Assembly: GCF_037477895.1 (NCBI RefSeq)
Contig: NZ_CP132744.1
Location: 2,418,001 to 2,482,000 of the forward strand
Reading direction: 5' to 3'
DNA from: Mycetohabitans endofungorum
Lineage (GTDB): Bacteria > Pseudomonadota > Gammaproteobacteria > Burkholderiales > Burkholderiaceae
DNA length: 64,000 nt
Part shown: positions 49,010 to 58,344 of the stretch, piece by piece
Layout of the letters: each line of letters starts with the position of its first letter
Position numbering within the stretch: position 1 is the stretch's first letter
Position numbers and translations under genes: made by a program
Notes under the pieces: generated by a model
The model's database searches: none
Told to the model about the DNA's origin: nothing
Seen by the model: only the letters and a program-made list of their open reading frames with translations

Positions 49010-50164
49010 ATGTCCTCCCGGAATCGCGCAATTGGCATCCCGCCTCAAGCAAAATCGTTAAAGTGCAAACTCCAATTAATCATGCTGGTTGACGATATGC
49101 AAGTAAATAATGCCCTCGCGGATCGGCACATAACGCAACTCGCCGTATCAGGTTCGGCAAGCGATAACCCATTCAGCGCAGAAGACCACAATCCATTTAG
49201 AGGTGCTGCCCAGCGGACACAGCAGCCAACTTCACCACGGAAACCCGTTACTCTTGATCAGTTTTACCAATTGCTGCTTGGAGAGAGCTCCCAGGCACGT
49301 GATACAGCATCCTTTCAGCCGACCAGCCTCAGGAGAGTGCCCAGCTTCTCGAATTTAGAAGAAGCCAAAGAAAAGGGCGACAAATTTTTAAAAGCATTGA
49401 AGAATCCACATGCTAATCCTCTTGACAAAAATAAACTGAGTGCGCAGCATCAGGACCGCGCGCAAAACGACGAGCAGCCCCGGACACCGGAGCGCCGCTC
49501 TGCAAAGTACGATACCGATGCATCGCGCTACGCAGCACATGTACGAGCCTCAATGTCAGCAGGTCGCCCGGTGGCTCAACCTACCCATAGTGCAGCGTCC
49601 CAGGCGAGTCAACCGGCAAAGCAAAGTCCCGAATCAAAACCGACTCAAGCCCATCGCTCTTCTATAAACGAGATTTGGGACGATGACCTCAATCAGAGCA
49701 TACTGCAGGCTAAAGCATGGTTGGAAAGTCAATTTAAAGATGTGGATCCCGCAGCGAGTGATGCACACAGCCAAAAGCAGTTGCAGTTAAAGCAGGGAAT
49801 AACCAAGGCAACCCACACGCAAACGGAATTAATAAACGATCACGGCCTTCCATCATCTATTAAGCCATTTGCACATAATATCACCGGTTCGTCAGAGGCT
49901 ATTGACCAGCAAAGCCAATTCGCATCAAAGCCAAACATTCTTAAACGAGTCAAGAGTTTTCTCAAGAAAAAAAATAAAACCGAATCCGCGAATGCAAATA
50001 TTGAAACCGGCATACACCGTCCGACGCGGCAAGATACGACGAATACCGACAGTACGGGGAGGACTAGGCGCTCGTTTGCCAGCATCGCGGCCAGCGTGAG
50101 AAGCTTCAGCTCACGTGTCAGTCGGCGTTTCCGTAAGACGCGTCATCATCCAGTCGGCGCGTGA
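49010..50164 (+). CDS. Unrecognised Ser/Gln-rich protein, candidate secreted effector
   Basis: A 384-residue frame with no family I recognise. The N-terminus is Ser/Ile/Gln-rich without a Sec signal. Two NPF tripeptides (residues 53-55 and 61-63) lie in an acidic-polar stretch. Most of the middle is hydrophilic and Gln/Ser/Pro-rich, apparently disordered, with possible helices at EEAKEKGDKFLKALK and DDLNQSILQAKAWLESQF. The last 75 residues are strongly basic (ILKRVKSFLKKKNK, SRRFRKTRHH). Lower GC than neighbours, isolated position and composition suggest horizontal acquisition. A second in-frame ATG at 49082 is an alternative start; neither has a good ribosome-binding site. Effector status is inference. 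Confidence 0.6.
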   Translation: MSSRNRAIGIPPQAKSLKCKLQLIMLVDDMQVNNALADRHITQLAVSGSASDNPFSAEDHNPFRGAAQRTQQPTSPRKPVTLDQFYQLLLGESSQARDTASFQPTSLRRVPSFSNLEEAKEKGDKFLKALKNPHANPLDKNKLSAQHQDRAQNDEQPRTPERRSAKYDTDASRYAAHVRASMSAGRPVAQPTHSAASQASQPAKQSPESKPTQAHRSSINEIWDDDLNQSILQAKAWLESQFKDVDPAASDAHSQKQLQLKQGITKATHTQTELINDHGLPSSIKPFAHNITGSSEAIDQQSQFASKPNILKRVKSFLKKKNKTESANANIETGIHRPTRQDTTNTDSTGRTRRSFASIAASVRSFSSRVSRRFRKTRHHPVGA

Positions 50165-50472
50165 TGCCCCCCGGACGGCGACGAGAGGCTCAGCCCGGGT
50201 AGCGCTATGCGTCGCGCATCCCGTCGCCGTCGCGCTCGGCGCGCGCAAGCGCGCTAGTCACCTCATGTTTCCTAGAGGCAAACTTGCATCAAATTTGAGC
50301 GAGCCTATGCTGCCCCAATAGGGCATCGCCAAGATACCTCATCTACCGCGTAACGCAACAGCCAAGCGTCAGCGTTGATGCATCAATCAGGCACTGCCGG
50401 ACTTCGGCAGTGCCCGCCCCTTCTGACTCATACGGCTCCCTGTTCAAACCCGCAACCAGGGATTGCGGCGGA
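50165..50472. other. Gap with a strong hairpin
   Basis: No gene. At 50390-50414 a perfect 10-bp stem GGCACTGCCG / CGGCAGTGCC with a 5-base loop could terminate transcription from either side (the effector-like gene or the small leftward ORF), though neither strand has a real T-run. Confidence 0.5.
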
Positions 50473-50568
50473 CTACAGACTCGTGCCATATGGGTTGCCG
50501 CCAACATCGACGCCGCTGTAGTCGTCGGTGCTCATCGATAAACTTGTTGCTGGATTGACTGGATACAT
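50473..50568 (-). CDS. Very small ORF with strong ribosome-binding site (31 aa)
   Basis: ATG at 50568 is preceded by AAGGAG at 7-base spacing, one of the best Shine-Dalgarno matches in the island. The product begins MYPVNPATSLSMSTDDYS and ends GVDVGGNPYGTSL, without Cys or a membrane segment. A hairpin lies 58 bases beyond the stop. It could be a peptide precursor or small regulator; no maturation genes are recognised nearby. I do not recognise it. Confidence 0.4.
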   Translation of the reverse strand: MYPVNPATSLSMSTDDYSGVDVGGNPYGTSL

Positions 50569-51042
50569 AGCGGCTCTCCTTGTGAGGAGGTAGTGAAATG
50601 CCACGCGTCTTTTCGCGGGGCAGGTGAAAATTAGTCCTCGTTCGGCATCAGAATCATGATGACCAGCTCTGCGTCGTCGCCGGGACCCATGTGCAGGTTC
50701 AACCTGACTGCCATGCGTAGAGTCACCATTGGTTGTGCGACGCAGTGACGAAAGACGGCGGTATGCGATACCCGCGACGAAACCGGCGTCGCGCCTGACT
50801 GGGCGCAATCCCTACATGCGCAGCTTGGGGCGCTGGTTTTAAGGATACGGCGGGCGTCCAACCCGACGAATCCCCATGTGTCCGTGCAAGCCACGTAAGG
50901 GGATGGTGACCTTGCCGCAGAAGCGGCTTTATTCCCTTGTATGACCTCGAGCATACAGGGGCACATATGGGCATGCGCACGCTATACGGAAATGTCGAAA
51001 CTATCGCAGAGACATACTGTGACAGCGTAGGACGGCCGGATT
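50569..51042. other. Island segment without supported gene
   Basis: Overlapping leftward frames of 111 and 85 codons (between 50631 and 50980) exist but lack ribosome-binding sites and convincing composition. Possibly decayed mobile-element DNA. Confidence 0.4.
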
Positions 51043-51426
51043 GTGGCTAGCCAGAACGAGGCGCGCGTACTGCGCGCGCTCAATCGGTTCGGCTGGCTGC
51101 CCACAAAGTCGCTTGGTGCGCTACTCTGGCAGCCCTGGTTGCGGAAGCCGGCCAGCGAGCCGGACATGCAGCCGCGGATGCCGGCTCCATCGGCCCGGCT
51201 GATGGCGCAGCACACGCTGCGCCGGCTGTATCTAGCTCGCCAGGTACTGCGAGCGCGGGCACCTGATAACAGTCTGATTTACACGCTCACCGAAGCAGGC
51301 GTGCGCTGGCTCGCGCAGCAGCTCGGCATGCCGGCGGTATCGGGCAAGGATTGGGTGAGGCGCTTCAGCTCGGCGCAGTTCCGCCACCACAGCATCGCGA
51401 ACGACATCGCGATTGCGGGTATCGTG
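51043..51426 (+). pseudogene. 5' fragment of a replication-relaxation (MobA-like) family gene
   Basis: From GTG 51043, about 128 residues look like the winged-helix start of replication-relaxation family proteins carried by integrative and plasmid elements (NEARVLRALNRFGWLPTKSL, AQHTLRRLYLARQVLRARAP, IYTLTEAGVRWLAQQLG, FRHHSIANDIAIAGI). After GIV at about 51426 the frame continues for 79 codons into AT-rich, unrelated, Phe/Ser-rich sequence, so the gene has been cut by insertion or deletion. Family assignment is from memory. Confidence 0.55.
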
Positions 51427-51734
51427 TTTTCGTTTTGTATTTTCCCAGTCGCCACATTTTCAGAAATTCTTTTTTCTTGTCCCGAGAACCATTTTCTGGC
51501 TATAGTGTTTTTTCAAGCCAGCCACCCAGGAACGGCAGCCGCCAGTTCGCGATGTCTTCGCGCATCATCCCTAAAAAACGGGCATAAACAAACCAGAGTA
51601 AGCGCATCGGCCAGGCCGTTTTTCAGTTCATGGCCCAATCTTGACCTCAGCTCGTCAAATTAAACATATTAATAGCTGACGCTCCTCAATATTTCCCCAA
51701 TTTCTGGGCGCGCGATGGCGCCGAATTGATTGCT
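51427..51734. other. Foreign segment after the gene break
   Basis: AT-richer DNA. A 35-codon leftward frame (51607 to 51500, ending WRLPFLGGWLEKTL) might be a remnant of another protein; no ribosome-binding site. Nothing else seen. Confidence 0.35.
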
Positions 51735-51995
51735 TCAGGTGTCTGATTTTTTTGCAATAGGAACAGGCATGGCAGATACTTCGTCGGCATAGTAATCCAC
51801 GCGCACCACTTGCTCTATCATGCGTTTTCCGTTGCCAAACGTAAGACACAATCCATTTAATTCACTCCGTGCGTCATAGTTATCAACGTATCCGTAATCC
51901 TCGATTATCTGTGTAGTCTCATCACCCGTCGGCGGATTCATGAGGTTGGCAATGAATCTAGCCATCGATTTTTTCGTTGAATCTTCTTTACTCAA
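51735..51995 (-). CDS. Hypothetical small protein
   Basis: An 86-codon frame with TTG start (an internal ATG at codon 11 is the alternative). The product is hydrophilic and acidic in the centre (TTQIIEDYGYVDNYDARSELNGLCLTFGNGKRMIEQ) and looks like a small folded protein rather than a shadow frame, since no other coding strand competes. No family recognised; no clear ribosome-binding site. Confidence 0.4.
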   Translation of the reverse strand: MSKEDSTKKSMARFIANLMNPPTGDETTQIIEDYGYVDNYDARSELNGLCLTFGNGKRMIEQVVRVDYYADEVSAMPVPIAKKSDT

Positions 51996-52341
51996 TTTTC
52001 AACTCAAGTAACGAATCTTGATTATCACCATAAAAGAGTATTCATGACATCGCGCAGACGCACATTCGCAACCAGAATTACCGGACTTCTCTGATCATCT
52101 CTTATAATCCACCTCACATGCCAGCCCGTTCCCTATTACGTATAACAGATACAAGGTTATGATGCTGTATATGCTTTGAAGCTAAAATCCAGAAAATTTG
52201 GTTATCGGCAAAAAGGGATGGATGCTGTAGCGTCATCCTCGACCCTGGCTGCCAATTTTTTCCTCACATGAGAACGGCCATCACGACAGCCCCGAAGCAT
52301 CTATCATCACGGCTTCGACTTCATAGCATCACTTTGTGCAG
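51996..52341. other. Gap before the methylase gene
   Basis: Low-GC, multiple stops in all frames, no RNA or promoter that I can defend. Confidence 0.4.
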
Positions 52342-54045
52342 ATGACTCAAAACTTGCAGAACGCTCCTCAAGCAGACTCGGACAAGGCATCGCGCCTGAA
52401 TGCAGCGGAGTACGAAAACCTTCCGCGCGAAACGCTTATTGAGATGTTGAGGCGACGCGACCGCCAGACCCCATATGGCTTAGTCTGGGAAAGCAAGAAC
52501 ATTGTGCAAGACAAGGCACTGAACCGCGATTTTGTCGCGCTTGAGCTAAACCCCTCGTTGTCGTGCGGTGCGGCACCATGGCGCAATCTCATCATCGAGG
52601 GCGACAACTACGATGCCTTGCGCAACCTAGTCAGTACCTATGCCGGGCAGGTCAAGCTTATCTATATTGACCCACCGTATAACACGGGGCGTAAAGATTT
52701 TGTTTACAACGACAGTTATTTTGACTCGACCAATCGCTATCGGCATTCGACGTGGTTGGAGTTCATGTATCAGCGGCTACGGCTAGCCAAAGACCTGCTT
52801 ACGGAAGATGGGGTTATTTTTGTGTCCATCGACGATAACGAGCTATTTAACCTCGGATTGTTAATGAATAAGGTGTTTGGCGAAGGAAATTTCATCGCCA
52901 ATGTTATTTGGCAGAAAGTCTATTCCCCGAAAAATACGGCCATTCATTTCTCTGATGACCATGAGTACGTGTTAATTTACACTGCCGACCGGAATATTTG
53001 GCGACCGAATCCTTTACCTCGTTCAGCAGAACAAGACAAGGCATATAAAAATCTCGATAATGATGCTCGTGGTGTATGGAAGGCCGAAAATATGACGGCG
53101 CGCAATCCATATAGCGCAGGTCGGTATCCGGTAACCTGTCCCTCCGGGCGAGTAATCGAAGGTCCGCCGGCGGGCACATACTGGCGAATTTCAAAAGAAA
53201 AACTCCTTGAACTGGATGCGGATAATCGAATTTGGTGGGGGAAAAATGGAAATAACACTCCTGCCGTCAAACGATTTCTCTCCGAGGTCAAGCAAGGCGT
53301 CGTACCTCAAACGCTGTGGACCTACGACGCCGTAGGCCACACACAAGACGCAAAAAAGCAGCTCAATGAAATATTGTCAAAGGACAGAAACGAAGATGTA
53401 TTTTCGACCCCAAAGCCATTACAGTTGATGGACCGTATCCTGCGTTTGGCAACAAAACCCGGCGATTTGGTTCTCGACTTCTTTGCCGGTTCCGGCACGC
53501 TGGCACAAGCCATGTTGCAACTCAACAAGGAAGATGGCGGCGAGCGCCGTTTCATTCTGGTATCTAACACCGAAGCCACCGATTCCGAGCCGGACAAAAA
53601 CCTGTGCCGCGATGTGTGCGCGACGCGAGTACGGCGAGCAATCGAAGGCTACACGTCCGCTAAGGCTGGCCAGGTCGAAGGCCTCGGCGGCGATTTCGCA
53701 TACGTGCGTGCCCGCCACATCCCGACGCATCGCCTGGAAGAACGGCTGGACGATGGCATGGTCTGGTCGTATATCCAGATGAAGCACCATCATCCTCTGT
53801 CCGAGCGCGGCAGGCTGATTTCGGTGTCGGCCTGGATGCAAGAGGTCATCATCTATGTACCAAACACCACGGCGAAGATGAAAACCGCCCTGCGCGAAGC
53901 ACTGGCCGAGCATCCACAAGCCATTGTCTATACCTGGACGCCAGCGGCATTGGTGGATGTGGTCAACGAAAACAACCTGCGAGAAGTGCCGTCCGACCTG
54001 ACGCGCGGCTTCCGATTTGGCAAGCTCGGGGGCGTTCAAGCATGA
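52342..54045 (+). CDS. Type III-like DNA adenine methyltransferase (Mod)
   Basis: A 567-residue beta-class N6-adenine methyltransferase. Motif IV DPPYNTG lies at residues 110-116, before motif I FAGSGT at about 378-384; this order defines the beta class of type III Mod subunits. STPKPLQLMDRIL and LVSNTEATD flank motif I. The region between should hold target recognition. ATG 52342 was chosen; a GTG 6 bases earlier is possible, and neither has a clear ribosome-binding site. The stop overlaps the start of the ruined restriction gene, so this is now probably a solitary methylase. Confidence 0.85.
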   Translation: MTQNLQNAPQADSDKASRLNAAEYENLPRETLIEMLRRRDRQTPYGLVWESKNIVQDKALNRDFVALELNPSLSCGAAPWRNLIIEGDNYDALRNLVSTYAGQVKLIYIDPPYNTGRKDFVYNDSYFDSTNRYRHSTWLEFMYQRLRLAKDLLTEDGVIFVSIDDNELFNLGLLMNKVFGEGNFIANVIWQKVYSPKNTAIHFSDDHEYVLIYTADRNIWRPNPLPRSAEQDKAYKNLDNDARGVWKAENMTARNPYSAGRYPVTCPSGRVIEGPPAGTYWRISKEKLLELDADNRIWWGKNGNNTPAVKRFLSEVKQGVVPQTLWTYDAVGHTQDAKKQLNEILSKDRNEDVFSTPKPLQLMDRILRLATKPGDLVLDFFAGSGTLAQAMLQLNKEDGGERRFILVSNTEATDSEPDKNLCRDVCATRVRRAIEGYTSAKAGQVEGLGGDFAYVRARHIPTHRLEERLDDGMVWSYIQMKHHHPLSERGRLISVSAWMQEVIIYVPNTTAKMKTALREALAEHPQAIVYTWTPAALVDVVNENNLREVPSDLTRGFRFGKLGGVQA

Positions 54046-54311
54046 GCCGCATCGACCCGTTACCGTTCCAGGAGCGGCATATCGCTGCGCTGGTCGAACG
54101 ATTCCCGAATCTGCGCGACGACTACAATCGGTTAACGAATCCGGGCGAGTTGAACACGCTGTGCAAGTAGTCGGCGGCCGTCATGCTGCAGGCACCGACT
54201 GGCATTGGCAAAACGCTGATTGCAACCGAAGTCGTTGCGCGCTTCTCGTCGCTCGATAACGTCGTCTGGCTCTGGTTCGCGCCCTATGCCACGCTGATTG
54301 GTCAAGCCGCA
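54042..54311 (+). pseudogene. Remnant of a type III restriction (Res) helicase gene
   Basis: ATG overlaps the mod stop (ATGA). The frame reads MSRIDPLPFQERHIAALVERF and stops at TAG after 42 codons (54168-54170). The same frame continues as SAAVMLQAPTGIGKTLIATEVVARF with an intact Walker A (GIGKT) and APYATLIGQAA, then loses similarity near 54311. So the gene has both a nonsense codon and a deleted 3' end; restriction activity is not expected. Confidence 0.75.
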
Positions 54312-54520
54312 AACACCCGCTCGCAGCGGGCAAAAAAATCATCTTCATTGCGGAAATACAGATTTCGTATGCACCGCATAGCGATGAAATCATCGGCAAT
54401 CAGGGTGGTCCCACTCCCAACCCATAGACAAAGACCGCACAAAATCCTGTCCCGCAAAACCGTACCCGACTTGCCTGCACCCTTGGCTAGAAGCGCCTCC
54501 AAAAACGTTACAATTGCCAT
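54302..54520 (-). CDS. Unrecognised ORF at the end of the res remnant
   Basis: A 72-codon leftward frame (MAIVTFLEALLAKGAGKSGTV at the start, EDDFFARCERVF at the end) with TATAAA about 15 bases upstream of the ATG. Its last codons and stop fall in the res remnant, so it may itself be truncated by the junction. It looks protein-like but I cannot assign a family. Confidence 0.3.
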   Translation of the reverse strand: MAIVTFLEALLAKGAGKSGTVLRDRILCGLCLWVGSGTTLIADDFIAMRCIRNLYFRNEDDFFARCERVFAA

Positions 54521-54668
54521 TTCCGTGATTAAAATTTATACAAAATCGCTGCGTTTCCGCTCCGATTTGTGCGTGTTGCTCTCGTCGCCTGGCTGCCGCC
54601 TTTTCCCGGCATCGCCACCGCTGTCGCATAGAGACAGCGCTTAAACGATTGATACTTCAGGAAATTTC

Positions 54669-55763
54669 ATGAGCCTCAAATGCGGCATCGTCGGCTTGCC
54701 CAACGTCGGCAAGTCCACTCTCTTTAACGCGCTGACTAAGGCGGGCATCGCCGCCGAGAACTATCCGTTTTGCACGATCGAGCCAAATGTCGGCGTGGTC
54801 GAGGTGCCGGATCCGCGGCTCGACGCTTTGGCACAGATCGTCAAGCCTGAACGCGTGCTTCCAGCGGTCGTCGAGTTCGTCGATATCGCCGGGCTCGTCG
54901 CGGGTGCGAGCAAGGGCGAAGGTCTGGGTAACCAGTTCCTGGCCAACATCCGCGAGACGGATGCGATCACGCACGTGGTGCGCTGCTTTGACGACGACAA
55001 CGTGATTCACGTCGCCGGCAAGGTGGACCCGCTCGCGGACATCGAAGTGATCCATACTGAGTTGGCGCTGGCTGACCTGGCGACCGTGGAGAAGGCGCTC
55101 GCACGCTATTCGAAGGCGGCAAAATCGGGCAATGACAAGGAAGCAGTCAAGCTAGCAGCCGTGTTGGACAAGGTACGCGCACAGCTGGACCAGGTACGCC
55201 CGGTCCGTGCGATGGATCTGTCCGAGGACGAACGTGCGTTGATCAAGCCGTTCTGCCTAATTACTGCGAAGCCGACGATGTACGTGGCTAACGTGCGGGA
55301 GGACGGTTTCGAGAACAATCCGTACCTCGATGCGGTGCGTGGCTACGCAGCGAAGGAAGGCTCGCCGGTCGTCGCCGTGTGCGCCGCCATCGAAGCGGAA
55401 ATCGCCGAGTTACCGGACGATGAAAAAGGCATTTTTCTGTCCGACATGGGCATGGACGAGCCTGGACTGAATCGCGTGATCCGGGCGGGCTTCAAGCTGC
55501 TGGGGCTGCAGACGTACTTCACCGCCGGCGTCAAGGAAGTGCGCGCGTGGACCATCCATGTCGGTGATACGGCACCGCAAGCGGCCGGTGTCATCCATAC
55601 GGATTTCGAGCGCGGCTTTATCCGCGCTCAGACGATTTCGTACGATGATTACATCACGTACAAAGGAGAACAAGGCGCGAAGGAAGCGGGCAAGATGCGC
55701 GCCGAAGGCAAGGAGTACGTCGTCCAGGATGGGGATGTGATGAACTTCTTGTTCAACGTCTAA
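54669..55763 (+). CDS. ychF: Redox-regulated ATPase YchF
   Basis: Obg-family P-loop protein, 364 aa, that binds ribosomes and prefers ATP. Walker A is GLPNVGKST (residues 9-17), switch [22 protein letters not shown], and the G4 position shows NVRE instead of NKxD, explaining ATP preference. A helical middle domain and C-terminal TGS domain ([26 protein letters not shown]) follow. AGGAA precedes the ATG. Confidence 0.96.
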   Translation: MSLKCGIVGLPNVGKSTLFNALTKAGIAAENYPFCTIEPNVGVVEVPDPRLDALAQIVKPERVLPAVVEFVDIAGLVAGASKGEGLGNQFLANIRETDAITHVVRCFDDDNVIHVAGKVDPLADIEVIHTELALADLATVEKALARYSKAAKSGNDKEAVKLAAVLDKVRAQLDQVRPVRAMDLSEDERALIKPFCLITAKPTMYVANVREDGFENNPYLDAVRGYAAKEGSPVVAVCAAIEAEIAELPDDEKGIFLSDMGMDEPGLNRVIRAGFKLLGLQTYFTAGVKEVRAWTIHVGDTAPQAAGVIHTDFERGFIRAQTISYDDYITYKGEQGAKEAGKMRAEGKEYVVQDGDVMNFLFNV

Positions 55764-55863
55764 CGCGCTGTTGCCGGCGCGCGGTCCAATAGCGCTCACT
55801 GCGCCGCGACAAACTCCGCGAGTCACCCGCCGCCATGTCCGTGCATTGCAGCCGTCCCCGCCG

Positions 55864-57756
55864 CTACTCAGGCAACGGCAGCGACCAATCGGCATCCGGC
55901 ACGCCTGCGGCCGCGGCCTGCCGGCGCCCCACAGTCGCACCGGTGGCGTCCCATCCCCGCGTCAACTCCAGCGCCTGGCGCTCGAACAACCGTCGGTAGA
56001 AGCCCCCCTCCACGCGAATCAATTCATCGTGGCTGCCTTCCTCGACAATCCGTCCCTTATCCATCACGAGCAGCCGGTCCAGTGTTCGGACCGTGGACAG
56101 CCGGTGCGCGACGACCAGCGTCGTGCGCCCCATCATCAGTCGCTCCATCGCCCGCTGGATCAGCACCTCGCTCTCGCTGTCTAGGCTGGAGGTCGCCTCG
56201 TCCAAGATTAGGATCGGCGCATCGGCAAGAAAGGCACGCGCGATCGCCACCCGCTGGCGCTCGCCACCGGACAGTTTGATGCCCCGCTCGCCGACCAACG
56301 TCTCGTAGCCGTCGGGCAGCGCGGTGATGAAGTCGTGAGCACTGGCCAGCTTCGCCGCACGCTCGATCTGCGCACGGCTTGCGCCGGGCTTCGCATACGC
56401 GATGTTTTCGGCCAGCGAGCGATGGAACAACAGCGGCTCCTGCTGCACGATCGCAAGCTGGCTGCGCAGCGACGCCTGCTGGACGTTGGCGATATTCTGC
56501 CCGTCGATCGTGATCCGCCCGCCGCTTACGTCGTGCAGCCGCTGGATCAGCTTAATAAACGTCGTCTTGCCCGAGCCTGAATGGCCGACCAGGCCGACAC
56601 GCTCGCCATGGACGATGCGCACAGAGAAATCCTTGTACAGCGGTGTCGGGTGAGCGCCGTATCGGAACGTCACGTGCTCGAAGCAGATCTCGCCCCGTCG
56701 AATCATGATACGCCCCGCGCCCGGTTTGTCGTCGATACCCAAGGGCTGCGCCTGCAACGACACCAGTTCCTCCATGTCGTTGACTGAACGCTGCAGGTTG
56801 CGGATGTGCATGCCCACGTCGCGCAGATACCCCTGCAACATAAAGAACATGGTCAGCGCAAAGGTGATATCGCCTACGCTGGCCAAATCGCGAACCCACA
56901 GCAGCAGGGCCGCTCCAAGCATCGCAGCCTGCATCGCGACCAACATGCTGCCCCGCACACTACCGCTGATCGTGCCGCGGATCCAAGTACGGCGCGTGCG
57001 TTGCCGCCACTTGCCGATCACACGGGCAAGGCGCATGTCCTCGCGCTGTTCAGCGCCAAACGCCTTCACCACGGCATTGCAACTGACCGCGTCGGCCAAC
57101 GCGCCGCCCATCCGCGTGTCCCACGCATTACCCAGCCGCGCGGCCGGAGCCACGTAGCCAAGCGACAACATCACGGTGACTGCGACATACGCGATCGATC
57201 CGATGCCGACCACGATGCCCATCACCGGCCATTGCACGCCGAGCAGCACGGTGGCGCCAACGAGCATCACCAGCGACGGCAACAGCGCGATTAGCAATGT
57301 GTCGTTGAGCAGGTCCAGTGCCCACATGCCGCGCGTGATCTTGCGCACGGTCGAGCCGGCAAAGCTGTTCGCGTGCCAGTCGGCGGAGAAACGCTGCACG
57401 CGATAGAACGCGCTGGACGCAGTCTCGCTCATCATTTTTAACGTGAGCGCAATGATGCTCAAAAAACCGAACTGGCGCATCAACATGCCACCCAACCCCA
57501 GCGTCGCAACAGTCCAGAAGGCCGAAACCGCCGCGCCCCACGCGGCCTGCTTGCCTGCGGCGCCGCTCGCGCCGGTGGCGAGCGCATCGATCAGGCGTCC
57601 CGCATAAAGCGGCGTCAGCACATCGGCGAGCGCCGACAGCAACGCCAGTGATGCGATCGCCGCGATCCGCCAGGGCTGCTTGCCCCAATGCGAAAAGGTG
57701 AAACCGAGGACAGCCTTGAAGGCCTGCCCGCCAAAGTCGATTTTTTTTCGAGTCAT
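55864..57756 (-). CDS. ABC transporter, fused permease and ATPase (exporter type)
   Basis: A 630-residue half-transporter: about six membrane helices in residues 30-320, then a nucleotide-binding domain with Walker A GHSGSGKT, Q-loop IVQQEPLLF, signature LSGGERQRVAIARA, Walker B ILILDEATS and H-loop AHRLST. It belongs to the MsbA/HlyB-type exporters; the substrate cannot be inferred. An Ala/Arg-rich tail follows the ATPase domain. ATG 57756 chosen; ribosome-binding site weak. Confidence 0.9.
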   Translation of the reverse strand: MTRKKIDFGGQAFKAVLGFTFSHWGKQPWRIAAIASLALLSALADVLTPLYAGRLIDALATGASGAAGKQAAWGAAVSAFWTVATLGLGGMLMRQFGFLSIIALTLKMMSETASSAFYRVQRFSADWHANSFAGSTVRKITRGMWALDLLNDTLLIALLPSLVMLVGATVLLGVQWPVMGIVVGIGSIAYVAVTVMLSLGYVAPAARLGNAWDTRMGGALADAVSCNAVVKAFGAEQREDMRLARVIGKWRQRTRRTWIRGTISGSVRGSMLVAMQAAMLGAALLLWVRDLASVGDITFALTMFFMLQGYLRDVGMHIRNLQRSVNDMEELVSLQAQPLGIDDKPGAGRIMIRRGEICFEHVTFRYGAHPTPLYKDFSVRIVHGERVGLVGHSGSGKTTFIKLIQRLHDVSGGRITIDGQNIANVQQASLRSQLAIVQQEPLLFHRSLAENIAYAKPGASRAQIERAAKLASAHDFITALPDGYETLVGERGIKLSGGERQRVAIARAFLADAPILILDEATSSLDSESEVLIQRAMERLMMGRTTLVVAHRLSTVRTLDRLLVMDKGRIVEEGSHDELIRVEGGFYRRLFERQALELTRGWDATGATVGRRQAAAAGVPDADWSLPLPE

Positions 57757-58344
57757 TTGCAACCGCCCACGACTCGCGGGTCGCGGGACTGTCCCAAAAG
57801 AGAAACAGAAACGGACAGACGATGCGGACCGGATAAACCGGCGACAAGCAACGGATCTGTCGGGAAGCCGCGCGGGTGCTGGGCAACCCGCACCGGCAGC
57901 GATCTAACGATGATGTGGCGCCACACGTGGGACGGCGATCTGCGGCATCAGCATCACCGCGCCTCCCTCGGTGTCTGTTGATCAGAAAAGAAAAGCGGGA
58001 ATGCCAAAAATCGAATCGTAGCAGCAGCACAATGCAACTGCAAACTACGACAATTTAACATGCTACGGCCACGACCAGGCGGTGTCGCGCCGCAACGCGC
58101 TCCACGGCGGTATCCTGCCTTATCGTAGCGACGCATAGCCCCTCACTTCCGGGCGCGCCCCGCCTTGCTCCTCACCCCGGCTTGTTCTATAGCACCGCTT
58201 GCACGCGGGCCAAGCTACCACACTGCCGATGCGATCCATCATCGTCGCCCGGAGCCGTACAATAATGGTTTTAGTCAGCCGCGCATGCGCTTCGCGCCCG
58301 CGCCAAGCTGCCCCCTCCAGCTTCGTCTCTATTACGCAAACCCG
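57757..58344. other. Divergent region between the ABC exporter and ettA
   Basis: No gene supported. A TACAAT at 58258-58263 might be the ettA -10, but no good -35 accompanies it. Confidence 0.4.

Noticed and set aside
50631-50980. Overlapping leftward frames in the island (up to 111 codons)
   Set aside because: No Shine-Dalgarno sequence, Arg/Cys-rich shadow-like composition and mutual overlap in different frames.
51500-51607. 35-codon leftward hydrophobic ORF ending WRLPFLGGWLEKTL
   Set aside because: Protein-like but lacks a ribosome-binding site and any recognised family; kept only as a note in the surrounding segment.
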